DNA from: CAWUKT01 sp964352215
Lineage (GTDB): Bacteria; Bacteroidota; Bacteroidia; J057; JADKCL01
DNA: 64,000 bases
Assembly (NCBI GenBank): GCA_964352215.1
Contig: CAYGRE010000007.1
Coordinates: forward strand, 1 to 64,000
Direction: 5' to 3'
A program made the position numbers and the translations under genes. The notes under the pieces were generated by a model. That model was given only the letters and a program-made list of their open reading frames with translations, had not been told where the DNA came from and searched no databases. Below, piece by piece: positions 1-9,342 of this stretch (its first letter is position 1; every line of letters begins with the position of its first letter).

Positions 1-220
1 CCGCGTGTCTGAACCCGCGAATCCGCGTGTCTGAACCCGCGAATCCGCGTGTCTGGACCCGCGAATCCGCGTGTCTGAACCCGCGAATCCGCGTGTCTGG
101 ACCCGCGAATCCGCGTGTCTGAACCCGCGAATCCGCGTGTCTGAACCCTCGAATCCGCGTGTCTGAACCCTCGAATCCGCGTGTCTGAACCCGCGAATCC
201 GCGTGTCTGAACCCGCGACT
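1..220. repeat. 22-nt tandem array, ten copies
   Basis: Ten head-to-tail copies of a 22-nt unit that begins CCGCGTGTCTGAACC, nearly identical. Copies 3 and 5 read CTGGACC instead of CTGAACC, copies 7 and 8 have CCTCG instead of CCGCG, and copy 10 ends ACT. There are no spacers. Degenerate pieces continue to about 262. On the + strand each copy carries GTC TGA, so the array may be the tail of a gene ending left of the window. Confidence 0.95.
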
Positions 221-340
221 CTACAGGTCCAGACCCGCGACTCTGCAACTCTGGACCTGACAGCTGTCACCTCCAAATCTCCAAATCCGTCTTTGAATCT
301 CGCCTCTGGACTCGCGTGAGAGTGTGCAAAAATCTACATT
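221..340. other. intergenic, decayed repeat pieces
   Basis: No gene seen. Fragments such as GACCCGCGACTCT and CTCTGGACCTGA look like decayed relatives of the neighbouring 22-nt unit. No clear terminator for the minus-strand gene that ends at 341. Confidence 0.5.
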
Positions 341-3300
341 TTACTTCAGCACCCTCTCCGACCCATCAGCCGAATAGAACACCAGTTTCTCGGTTCCAGG
401 AACGATCTGGATAAAACTGCTCGCGGCGGATAGATAACCTGATCCCTGATAGGGTTCGAAGCGTTGTCGGGTCCCATCCTTGAAGTACATCTCTGCATAT
501 ACCTCACCTGCCTGAAATTGATCTCCCTTTCCAGTGGCATTGATATAAGCAAACGATTGGAGGGGGCCATCATTGTTGGCGACCAGGACCAGGGGAAATA
601 TGCCATCGTAGAGCAGGGACATGGAACGGGCGTCGTAGGGGGTAAAGAAGCCATGGTCAATCACTTCCTGATACTCAAATCTGCCCTTTCCATTGCCCTT
701 TAAAAAGATACCGATCCCAGCATCCTGCCGGCCAGTCTCCACCTCAGGAGCATAGAAATTTCCCGTCAGCAATACATCCAGGTTCCCGTCCATGTCGAAA
801 TCATTGGCCAGGATGCCAAATACCGTCGAGAACTGGGCCTGAACGGGTAGGGGAACCACCTCGAATCCCGCCTCCCCATTGTTCCGAATGAATGAAGATG
901 CGAAAGTGGTGGCCTGGAATTGGAGGCCTGTTCGAGCTTTTCTTTTGAATAGATTTCGGGGAGAGTAGCGGAAGCAAAGGCCCGGTAATCCTTGAATTTT
1001 TCCTCTATCCCGGGAATCTGCTGGGAAGAACATTCGCGGCCCCGGACCGGAAATGAAACGCCGTGGTCCTGCTTGGCGAGTACAATATCCAGGGTCTCGT
1101 TTTGGTCAAAATCATCACTGTACAATTCGAGCGGCGATTCCACGCTGACTGCAAATTTGGTGTTCAGGCCCTGATTGCCCACCACATAGTCGATGTCTCC
1201 GTCTTTGTCGAAGTCTCCCCCGACAATGCTGTTCCACCAGCCCTTCTGCTCGGCAAGCGTTTTGGATCCTTGGTACAATTCTAATTTCCCGCCCCTGTTC
1301 CTGAAAATGGTCACCGGCATCCATTCCCCGACCACGAACAAGTCTTTGCGGCCATCGTTGTCAAAATCAGTCCACAGACCTCCACTCACCATGCCGATTT
1401 CCTGTAATCCCGGAGCCTTTTCGAGGGTCACATCTTTGAAGAATCCCCGGTCATTTTCCAGCAAATAGCTCTTTGGAATGAGGGGGTAGTTGCCAGATCT
1501 TACCCGCCCCCCGATAAAGAGGTCAAGGTCTCCATCCGCATCAAAATCATGGGCCAAAACACAGGAACCGCTGGACCGGAGTTCTGGTAGCCGCTTGGCG
1601 TCTCTTTGAAAGTTCCCCATGCCATCGTTGAGGTAAATGCGGTCCTGAAGGGCGGCAGCCCCATCGGAGAAGCTGTTCCCGCCACTGACCACATAGAGGT
1701 CCAGGTCGGAATCCCCATCAATGTCGAGGAACAAGGCCCCCATATCTTCCTGAGCTTTGTCCTTGCTGATCGCCGGAACCGACTGCTGCTGGAATTTTCC
1801 GTCGTCTTGCTTTTTGTACAATGCGCCTGCCTGCCCGGCTGCCCCCCCAATATAGAAGTCATCCTTGCCATCTCCATTGATATCTCCCACCGCGATACCG
1901 GGCCCAAAAGTGGACATTTTATGGGGAAGGAGTACCTGCTTTTCCAGATCGTTGTAGGGGTTTTCCTGGTGGCTCCACGCGATGCCCAGTGCCTTGTTGC
2001 GGGGGATAAAGGATGGATGGGGAAGCTGGGGAATGATTTTGTCAGTTACCGCATCCTGTTCCCGCAGTACCAGGCGTTTATTTTTCTCCTGACTGTTGAT
2101 GATCTGGGTTTTTCCTCCCGGCCATTCGACCTCAATTTTTGCCACCTCAGCGCCTTGTCCCAGCCCAAAATGTAGCATACCATCCATCCCGGACATATAG
2201 CCGCGTTCGATGGTTTGTTCCTGATAAAGCCGACCTTCAGCCGTATAAACAGTCACCTTGGCGCCCCTTCCCCGCGGATTCCCCGGTTTTCCTTCCAACT
2301 GGACCTGGAGCCAGTCTCCGCCTCCGGGATTGTCGTTGCGGTAAACCCCGGCGGCTGAATTGACATTGTTGGTGACGAGATCAAGGTCTCCGTCGTTGTC
2401 GAGGTCGGCATAGATAGCGCCATTGGAAAATCCGGGGTCGCTGATCCCCCAGGAGGTACCCACGTTGTCAAAGGTCAGATCGCCCTTGTTGTGGAACAGG
2501 ACATTGCCCACCGGCGTGGATGGAAAGGTCAATGAATGGGCCAGGGTATTTTCGACGGCCAAGCGTTGGGCATCGTTGTTCCGTACGTCCCGAAGAATGC
2601 CATTGGAAACAAAGAGGTCTTTCCAGCCATCGTTGTCAAAGTCGGCAAAGAGGGTTGCCCAGGACCAGTCGGTTTTGGATACCCCCGCCAATTGTCCAAT
2701 CTCGCTGAAAGAGCCTTGTTTGTTGTTCAGGTGGAGCATATTCCGCATGTACTGATAATGCTTTCCCTGCCCGACCATCGCCCAGAAATTCTCCTCGTTC
2801 ATGGCCCCCATATTCGTCTTTTGCCGGAAATGATCCTGGGCCAGCATATCGGCAACGAAAATGTCCAGCCAACCGTCGTTGTTAAAGTCGGAGATATCGG
2901 CCCCCATGCTGAAATTGGAAATGTGTTTGAAGACAAAGTCCTCAATTCGGGTGAAACTGCCCTTGCCGCTGTTGAAATACAGATAGTCAGGTTCGTCGTA
3001 GTCGTTGGAGACGAAGATCTCCGGATAGCCATCGTTGTTGATGTCACCGACCACCGCGCTCAGCCCATAAGCGAAGTTGAGAATCCCGGCCTCCGCGCTC
3101 ACATCTGTAAAATGGCCATCGCCTTCATTGCGGTAGAGGCGATCAGTGTCTTTCCAATCGTTGGGAGGAACGAGGGCATCCTTTTGGGCGCGGAATCCGG
3201 TGGGCTGGTTCAGGACATAAAGATCGAGGTCGCCATCCAGGTCATAGTCCAGAAAGGTCGCCTGGACCGAATTGCCCGCATCGGCAATTCCGTATGGCGC

Positions 3301-3837
3301 AGCCTGTTCGGTGAAGGTCAGGTCACCATTGTTCAGGTAGAGGAGATTCGTGGTAGGTTGTTGACCATTCGGGGAAAAATAGCGGCAAACATAGATGTCC
3401 AGGAAACCGTCGCCGTTGATGTCTACGGTGGTGGCTCCACTGTGCCAGGCATTTTTGAGATTACCGCGAGGATTCAATCCGGCCTGGTCGGTGATCTTTT
3501 CGAATTTCAGCTCACCCCTGTTGAGGTAGAGTTCATTGCGGACCTGATTTCCGGAGAAGAACAGGTCGGTCAGTCCATCGTTGTTGAAATCCCCCGCAGC
3601 GAGTCCCGCCCCATTGTAAAAACCTGAATGGATGAAGTAGTTGAGGTCAGATGTTTCTTCGATGGCATTGTTGAAATCGAGGCCGGAAGCTTCGTCTGGG
3701 AGTTGGGTGAATTGGCTGCTTGGGCTTTGTCCGGGAGCTTTTTCTGCATTTGAATTTACCTCACCACAAGCCACTCCAAGTAAAAGAAACGTTAGGAGAA
3801 AGATCGCATGCAGAAGCTGGTAGTTAAGTATTTTCAT
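341..3837 (-). pseudogene. FG-GAP/VCBS-UnbV (CRTAC1-like) lipoprotein, frameshifted
   Basis: Large surface lipoprotein of the CRTAC1/ASPIC type. The ATG at 3837 starts a signal peptide ending in a lipobox-like LLLGVAC; a further ATG lies in frame at 3858. Many FG-GAP/VCBS repeats of the form DFNNDGxxDLFxxN make a beta-propeller, and a UnbV/ASPIC domain (PRGRGAKVTVYT...FGLGQ) lies around residues 540-610. The frame is broken near 925-926: on the coding strand it reads CAG GCC TCC AAT, but restoring one C gives CAG GCC CTC CAA TTC, encoding QALQFQATTF and running in frame to the stop at 341. Either a genuine one-base deletion or a consensus error. If intact the protein would be about 1165 residues. 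Function is probably glycan or protein interaction at the cell surface; the ligand is unknown. Confidence 0.85.
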
Positions 3838-3978
3838 ATTGGGTATGGCGGTGGTCATTGCGGCCGAAGCTCTCTTTTGCCACTCTGGCAGTCAGCACTT
3901 ACCCAATAATACTCGGTTCTGGTTTGCAAATCAAGATGGCTCATTATTTGGAAAGAGGTCTTTAGGTGGGTTCTTTTA

Positions 3979-4000
3979 TTTGTACTATATTATGATCAAA
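3979..4000. promoter_or_regulatory. operator-like palindrome 1 upstream of hipB
   Basis: Imperfect 22-bp palindrome of the form TTTG-N14-CAAA. Its left half, TTTGTACTAT, is exactly the reverse complement of the right half of the second site, ATAGTACAAA at 4022-4031. The centres are 31 bp apart, about three helical turns. HipB-type repressors bind paired palindromes at their own promoters, so autoregulation is the likely role (inference). Confidence 0.6.
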
Positions 4001-4005
4001 AAAGC

Positions 4006-4013
4006 TATATTTG
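4006..4013 (+). promoter_or_regulatory. Bacteroidota -7 box, hipBA promoter
   Basis: TATATTTG matches the Bacteroidota -7 consensus TAnnTTTG. A TTTG at 3979-3982 could act as the -33 element, although the spacing of 23 nt is longer than usual. The box lies between the two operator-like palindromes. Confidence 0.5.
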
Positions 4014-4031
4014 TAATTAAAATAGTACAAA
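4010..4031. promoter_or_regulatory. operator-like palindrome 2 upstream of hipB
   Basis: Second 22-bp TTTG-N14-CAAA element, overlapping the end of the -7 box and ending four bases before the hipB ATG. A repressor bound here would cover the start of transcription. Confidence 0.6.
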
Positions 4032-4035
4032 GAGG

Positions 4036-4332
4036 ATGCCTAAGAAGAAGCAGGTTCTATTTCCCAAGCACCAAAGGATGCTTGAGCAAATGGGTGAGAA
4101 TATCAAACTCGCTCGAAAGAGACGTAGGTTGACCAGTACTCAAGTGGCGGAACGCGCAGGAATTGCCCGGAATACTCTTTATTTAATTGAAAGGGGGAGT
4201 TCGAGTGTGTCCATAGGTGCAATTTTTAATGTGTTGAGGGTATTAGGGCTTCATGAGGATTTTCTCAAACTAGCCGCAGATGACGAATATGGTCGAAAAT
4301 TACAGGATTTGAATTTACTGGGGGGGGGGTGA
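4036..4332 (+). CDS. hipB: HipB-like XRE-family antitoxin/repressor
   Basis: A 98-residue helix-turn-helix protein. The XRE domain covers about residues 17-75 (LARKRRRLTSTQVAERAGIA, then RNTLYLIERGSSSVSIGAIF). In HipBA modules this protein binds the operator and neutralises the HipA kinase. It sits directly upstream of a hipA-like gene, and two palindromes flank its promoter. Its last codons are CTG GGG GGG GGG TGA, so the stop codon follows a run of ten G; a single extra G would read straight into hipA. It is probably still a working autorepressor even though its partner is truncated. Confidence 0.85.
   Translation: MPKKKQVLFPKHQRMLEQMGENIKLARKRRRLTSTQVAERAGIARNTLYLIERGSSSVSIGAIFNVLRVLGLHEDFLKLAADDEYGRKLQDLNLLGGG
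4320..4329. repeat. G10 homopolymer at the hipB/hipA junction
   Basis: Ten consecutive G residues immediately before the hipB TGA. With eleven G, the hipB frame would continue GTG ATT ATG GGA AAG, which is the hipA frame. A slippage-prone tract in this place could toggle between separate and fused proteins. Confidence 0.9.
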
Positions 4333-4334
4333 TT

Positions 4335-5264
4335 ATGGGAAAGAACAAAGTAGATATCTGGGTTTATGCAGATTGGATTGGATTGTCTTTTCCTACCTTG
4401 ATCGGTGTCCTGTCTGCACACCATGGTAAAGGAAGGAAAGCTTTTAGCTTCTCGTATGATAGGAAATGGCTGAATTCTAAGGACCAGTTTTTGCTTGACC
4501 CGGATATTGGATGGTACTCCGGTCCTCAGTTTCCGAATGGAAAAGAGAATTTTGGAATATTCTTAGATTCAATGCCAGATACATGGGGGCGTACACTGAT
4601 GAAAAGAAGGGCGGCTTATAAAGCAAGGCAGAAGGGAGAACAGGTCCCCAAGCTGTATGAAATTGATTTTTTACTAGGTGTGCATGATGAAAGTAGAATG
4701 GGAGGACTACGATTTAAACTAAATCCTTCAGGACCATTTCTAAGTGAGGATCAGGAATATCCCACACCACCTTGGTCAGCTGTAAGGGAATTGCAATATG
4801 CTGCTGACTTAATTGAATCTGAGGAAGACAATGATGAAGTCCGGAAATGGCTGACAACCTTAATTGCTCCCGGATCATCCTTGGGAGGAGCAAGACCCAA
4901 GGCAAATATTTTGGATGATGACAACCACCCTTGGATTGCAAAATTTCCCTCAAAAAATGATGCTGTTGACAAAGGCCTATGGGAATATTTGGCTTATAAA
5001 TTGGCTCTTGATGCTGGAATCGAGATGGCTGAATCAAAATTCCAAAAATTGGGCGGTAGATACCATACTTTTTTTACAAAGCGGTTCGATAGAGAAAGAG
5101 AAGGACGAATACACTTTGCTTCAGCAATGACGATGACGGGCAATAATGAAGAGGCAATCAGGGATATCGCTCCTAGCTATCTTGAATTGGCCGAATTTAT
5201 CCAGTTCTCTGGTGCAAATATTACGAATGACCTGAAGCAATTTATCCTTCACAGTACTTATTAA
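4335..5264 (+). pseudogene. hipA: HipA-like toxin kinase, C-terminally truncated
   Basis: Starts at ATG 4335 (an in-frame GTG lies at 4329). The N-terminal and middle parts match HipA family toxins well: VWVYADW-type opening, FGIFLDSMPDTWGR, RMGGLRFKL, APGSSLGGARPKA (P-loop-like), WIAKFPSKND, TFFTKRFDRE and RIHFASAMTM. The protein stops at about 309 residues right after YLELAEFIQFSGANITNDLKQ, where the family continues into the catalytic segment with the NTDDH motif and the metal-binding Asp. Roughly 100 residues are missing and no remnant is found before cutC, so a deletion joined this point to the cutC upstream region. Kinase activity is not expected; it could still act as a HipB partner. 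Confidence 0.8.
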
Positions 5265-5324
5265 ATCATTGGCCTCTTGAAAACTCCCCCTTGGAAATCG
5301 AATAGAATTGGGCAGATTTGATAT

Positions 5325-6065
5325 GTGGAAACTCCCCAATACATTCTGGAAGCTTGTGTGGACAGTCTGGAAGCGGCCCTGGCGGCTGAAGCGGCTGGCG
5401 CGGACCGGATCGAGCTGTGCTCCGCATTGGAACTTGGGGGGATTACGCCATCCATCGGACTGATCGAATTGGTCTGCGAAAGGCTGTCGATCCCAGTTCA
5501 GGTACTCTTGCGACCACGCCCCGGAAACTTTGTCTATTCCCCGGAGGAAGTGGAAACTTTATGCACAGATGCGCGGCTGATCACCCAATCCGGTGCTGCG
5601 GGAATCGTAACCGGAGCCCTCGATAGCGAAGGCGACCTGGCCATCGAAGAGATGAAGCGATTGATAGATGCAAGCGGCCTGCCATTGACTTTTCACCGGG
5701 CATTTGACCATGGACGCAATCCCCTTGAAATTACTGAGCAGTTGATTGCCCTGGGGGTGGAGCGGATTCTGACCAGCGGTCAGCAAGCAAGCGCATTGGC
5801 TGGAATTACGCTACTTCAGGAATTGCAGGAGCGATTTGGAAAGAAAATTGTTTTCATGCCGGGCGGGGGGATATCCGCAGAGAATATCTCAAGTATCGCT
5901 TCCATGTCCGGTTGCAGGGAGTTTCATTTCTCCGCCCTTCGCACGGTAGCTAGTCCGACCAATGGGCCGGGTGTTGGCAATGGCATTTCAGAAAATGTCC
6001 ATTTTATTCCCAATCCCGGGAAAGTGGTTGCCATCAGAAGGGCCATCGGTGCCCCTACCGCTTGA
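5325..6065 (+). CDS. cutC: CutC family protein (copper homeostasis)
   Basis: A 246-residue TIM-barrel protein of the CutC family, linked to copper homeostasis in older literature, with an uncertain biochemical role. Recognised from EACVDSLEAALAAEAAGADR, ELCSALELGGITPS, LLRPRPGNFVYS, TFHRAFDHGRNP, RILTSGQQASA and the end-of-barrel MPGGGIS. The start is GTG at 5325; the ATG two bases upstream is out of frame. Its 3' end overlaps the convergent dehydrogenase gene by 11 bp, so the two transcripts are antisense at their ends. Confidence 0.9.
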   Translation: METPQYILEACVDSLEAALAAEAAGADRIELCSALELGGITPSIGLIELVCERLSIPVQVLLRPRPGNFVYSPEEVETLCTDARLITQSGAAGIVTGALDSEGDLAIEEMKRLIDASGLPLTFHRAFDHGRNPLEITEQLIALGVERILTSGQQASALAGITLLQELQERFGKKIVFMPGGGISAENISSIASMSGCREFHFSALRTVASPTNGPGVGNGISENVHFIPNPGKVVAIRRAIGAPTA

Positions 6066-8703
6066 TATACTTCAGGACAATCTTCTCCTCACCCGCAGTA
6101 ATCCAGAAATAGTAAAAACCGGGGGGAAGTTTGGCGATAGAGATCGGAATCACTGCGCTTTTTACGGTGTCATCCATCGTGGTCCACAACCTGCCGAGAT
6201 TGTCAAATACCCGGACATTGATGGGGCGTTGGTCAAAGGTCTGAAGTTTAAAATAAAGGTAGGCCGTCTCCGCATCGGAAGGATTCGGAAACAGCACGAT
6301 TCCATCTTTAACTGAGAAAGTATCGACCGTAGGAAGCTCAATTTCGGGCTGGGTAAATTCCACCACCCGCCGGGGAACGATGGAATAGCTCCAGTCGAGT
6401 TCTACCCTGGCCAGGTAATTGTGGTGATCATAATCCAATATTAAGGGGAGCGAGTCTCCCGCGTTGAGCCAGAGCTGGACCGTATCTTCCTGCAGATCAG
6501 TAGCTGACAGAACCCGATCCAATAACAGCGTGTCACCAATCGTCAGTGAGACCCGGCCATCATGGAACAGGTAAAACGTGTACAAATCCGAGACCGGCGC
6601 AAGGATACTGCCTTCCCAGCGTGCGGACCAATAATCATCCGGGAAGGGGGGATTGTCCCAGGGATAAGGGTTTTTGATGTCCCAGTTCTCTTTGATTTGA
6701 GAAACGGTCAGGGTATTGTAATACACCTGGTTGGCAGCAGTGTCGGTAAAAACCTGCAAATTCCCAAAGGCTGGCATTCCCTGGATATATTCATTGAGGG
6801 GAGCATACTCAACCGTATGGGTGCCATTCTGGGCGGAGAATGTACGGGTCAGGTCGGTTTGGGCATCATCCCACTGTAGAAATTCATAGAGAGAATCCCC
6901 CACGATCGCATAATTTGGGATTTCCAGGGTTCGGTTCAGGTTTTTGACACTGCGAAGGGGATAACTGGTCATCTCTTCTGTACCGTCTATGCTGATCTGA
7001 ACCCCATTCGGAACAGAATTGAAAACCATGGTCACCTTTTCCGGCTGGACATCTACATAACTTTCAGTCGAGAGCCCACTGCTGTCGATGGCCGTACAGA
7101 AAATCCGGTAAAAGACATTGGTATCGACTTCGCCATAAGTCTCAACATAGTAGACACCGGAACTGCTCCCTGAGACAGGAGAGAGGGCCGGATGGGCGTG
7201 GAGGTCGTGGTGGAAATCGATTTTCCAGGTGAGGTCAGCATCCGGCACCGCTTGCTGATCGGGGTCGCTGACCGTCGCTGCAAAATAGATGGAGTCTCCA
7301 CCCGCATAAGTAGCTGGAATATTCTGAAACTGGATGGCAGGACGGGAGCCGGTGACTACGGTGAGAACCGCAGTATCGGAGACCATTGATCCATGGGGAT
7401 TGTTGATCACCGCGTAGACCTGGGTCTGGTTGTCACCCAATTGGACATTGCTCAGCAGCGTAGAATTCAGGGCGGTAGATTGGATCAGGTTCCCATTGGC
7501 GTACCAATCATAGGAAAGTGTATCTCCGGTGGCCTCAACTGAAAAGAAGACATTTTCACCCACAGGAACAGTCTGATCTTGTGGTTGGATCGAAATCAGT
7601 GGGGGAGAAGAAGCTCCCTGGAACGAAATACGGGACAATTTCCCGTAGGTAACATTGATCAGGTAGAGGTAGCCATCGTGGCTGGCCTCGATATTGTTGT
7701 AACCATCGTCCAGGCCACTGCCAAATTCCGTTACCGTGTAAGTATCGGGATCCATGTACAGCACTTTGCCCTCGCAATACTCCACGAAGAAGTATTTTCC
7801 GTAGTACTCGGTCGGAAAGAGATTGATATCAGGCTCATAGAAAGTTGCGCCAACGATGGCACAGCCAAATGTATGGTCGTAGGCGTGGATGGGATCTTTG
7901 TAATTGTTGTCGGGTGGGGTGCTGGCTCCAAGCGGTCCCTCCACCAGGTGCCAACCATAGTTTTTGCCCATGAGAAACTCATTGACCTCTTCATAATCGT
8001 TGTTCCCAACATCATTGAAGAAAATCCTGCCAGAGAGCTTGGAGGCGGCCATGGTATAAGGATTTCGGGCACCATAGGCTGCAATGGCCCGATACACCCC
8101 GGTTTGGGTATTGTAAAATGGATTGTCGGTAGGGATGGAGCCATCGGTATTGATCCGAAGGATTTTCCCAAGCGAATTGTTCATGTCCTGAGAGGAAGTG
8201 AAGCCAGTACCATCACCGGTACCAATGATCAGTTTTCCATCGGTGTCAAAGGCCATTCCAGCCCCGTTGTGCCAGGAGGCCCACATATTGTCAAAGCGGA
8301 TGAGCTCTATTTCGCTTCCGGGAATGGCAGTATTTCCACCAGATGTTACCCTGGCAACCTTGTTTTTGTTTTCGAATGGGAGGGTGTAGTAAAGGTAAAC
8401 GTAACCATTGGCATCGAAGTTGGGGTCGAGAATAATACCGTCCAATCCCCGTTCGTTGGGCACCTGGGTGGTCACCGAATAGAAGGGCTGAGGGAGCAAT
8501 ACCCCATTCTCAACAATTCTGACATTCCCGTTTTTTTCAGTGATGAAAATCCGGCCATCAGGAGCGATTTTCAGGTCAGTAGGCTTGTCCAGACCAGTGA
8601 TGAAATCCTCCTCCATGGCGAAGCCGGTAGGTAGTACATGACCGTGGGCCTTCAGAAGGGATGCAAAAAGAAGGAATTGAAGCGAAATGAGGAGGTACTT
8701 CAT
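6055..8703 (-). CDS. PQQ-type sugar dehydrogenase with PA14 and T9SS sorting domain
   Basis: Secreted 882-residue protein. The ATG at 8703 begins a Sec signal peptide (MKYLLISLQFLLFASLLKA). Residues about 30-360 are a glucose/sorbosone dehydrogenase six-bladed propeller (GLDKPTDLKIAPDGRIFITEKNG, GLDGIILDPNF, YGARNPYTMA, GKNYGWHLVEG). Ig-like segments follow (IQPQDQTVPVGENVFFSVEA), then a PA14-like domain near 650-760 (ENWDIKNPYPW, DDYWSARWEGSI, FYLFHDGRVSLTIGDTLLLD). The C-terminus is a type A T9SS sorting domain (GIVLFPNPSDAETAYLYF to KIVLKYIKR). The enzyme would oxidise sugars at the cell surface or outside the cell. Substrate unknown. Confidence 0.88.
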   Translation of the reverse strand: MKYLLISLQFLLFASLLKAHGHVLPTGFAMEEDFITGLDKPTDLKIAPDGRIFITEKNGNVRIVENGVLLPQPFYSVTTQVPNERGLDGIILDPNFDANGYVYLYYTLPFENKNKVARVTSGGNTAIPGSEIELIRFDNMWASWHNGAGMAFDTDGKLIIGTGDGTGFTSSQDMNNSLGKILRINTDGSIPTDNPFYNTQTGVYRAIAAYGARNPYTMAASKLSGRIFFNDVGNNDYEEVNEFLMGKNYGWHLVEGPLGASTPPDNNYKDPIHAYDHTFGCAIVGATFYEPDINLFPTEYYGKYFFVEYCEGKVLYMDPDTYTVTEFGSGLDDGYNNIEASHDGYLYLINVTYGKLSRISFQGASSPPLISIQPQDQTVPVGENVFFSVEATGDTLSYDWYANGNLIQSTALNSTLLSNVQLGDNQTQVYAVINNPHGSMVSDTAVLTVVTGSRPAIQFQNIPATYAGGDSIYFAATVSDPDQQAVPDADLTWKIDFHHDLHAHPALSPVSGSSSGVYYVETYGEVDTNVFYRIFCTAIDSSGLSTESYVDVQPEKVTMVFNSVPNGVQISIDGTEEMTSYPLRSVKNLNRTLEIPNYAIVGDSLYEFLQWDDAQTDLTRTFSAQNGTHTVEYAPLNEYIQGMPAFGNLQVFTDTAANQVYYNTLTVSQIKENWDIKNPYPWDNPPFPDDYWSARWEGSILAPVSDLYTFYLFHDGRVSLTIGDTLLLDRVLSATDLQEDTVQLWLNAGDSLPLILDYDHHNYLARVELDWSYSIVPRRVVEFTQPEIELPTVDTFSVKDGIVLFPNPSDAETAYLYFKLQTFDQRPINVRVFDNLGRLWTTMDDTVKSAVIPISIAKLPPGFYYFWITAGEEKIVLKYIKR

Positions 8704-8748
8704 GTACAAATCTTATAGCTAATGACTTATTCAAATTCAGACCTAACG

Positions 8749-8756
8749 CAAAGATA
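8749..8756 (-). promoter_or_regulatory. -7 box for the sugar dehydrogenase gene
   Basis: On the minus strand TATCTTTG, a perfect TAnnTTTG, about 45 nt upstream of the ATG at 8703. No clear -33 TTG at the standard distance. Confidence 0.45.
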
Positions 8757-8907
8757 ACAAGGAATGCGATAGGATGACGTTACCTAAAGGACACATTTCC
8801 CGTTCCTGAGACTTCTCATTTAACTCAACTCACCCCGAACTGTTTTTGATAAAAGACCGCGCGGAAAACTTCCTACCCGCTAATTTATCAAATCATTGGT
8901 CCACATT

Positions 8908-9330
8908 TTATTCTATATGTGAATCTAAAATCACAATACGGCATTCGCACGCTCCTCCTCCAGACCGACCTTCACTAATTACAGTATAATTCCAGCGTGT
9001 GTTGTCATTGATGTCAAAATTCAATCCGAGGGAGTCATTTCCGACGACAAGTACCTTCATGGGTCTAAATAAATAATCACAATTGGCGTATTGACTTACA
9101 CTTCCCAGTTCATCGTAAATGAGGAGACTGACTTCCTGTCCAGCGACCAGGGAAGCACTGTCTCCGAGCGTGGTGTTAACAAATGAATCGTTAGAATCGA
9201 GGGCGGTGACGATCAGGTCATAAGAAGAATCGTTTTGCAGTACGAACTCGTGGTTCACCGAGGGGTCGCAGGAAGTCAGCGTGAGCAGCAAAAGGAGCGT
9301 AGGAATAATGGTTAGGTTTAACTTTTTCAT
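8908..9330 (-). CDS. small lipoprotein, unknown function
   Basis: A 140-residue protein with a lipoprotein signal peptide (MKKLNLTIIPTLLLLLTLTSC). The mature part is acidic and contains a CDYLF segment and a CxC near the C-terminus (GGGACECRIVILD). I recognise no domain. It begins 12 nt after the stop of the DEAD-box helicase and is probably cotranscribed with it, though a functional link is not obvious. The 204 bp between it and the dehydrogenase start hold only the promoter of the latter. Confidence 0.7.
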   Translation of the reverse strand: MKKLNLTIIPTLLLLLTLTSCDPSVNHEFVLQNDSSYDLIVTALDSNDSFVNTTLGDSASLVAGQEVSLLIYDELGSVSQYANCDYLFRPMKVLVVGNDSLGLNFDINDNTRWNYTVISEGRSGGGACECRIVILDSHIE

Positions 9331-9342
9331 GGGTAATGATAA

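Noticed and set aside
1..220. CRISPR array
   Set aside because: Units are directly abutting with no unique spacers, and no cas gene is present.
2536..3627. Long open frame on the + strand opposite the CRTAC1-like gene
   Set aside because: It is antisense to repeated DxDxDG-type codons, has no recognisable motifs and no start signals; a shadow of the repeats.
7579..8634. Long open frame opposite the sugar dehydrogenase
   Set aside because: Antisense to a well-supported gene, with no recognisable domain or signal.
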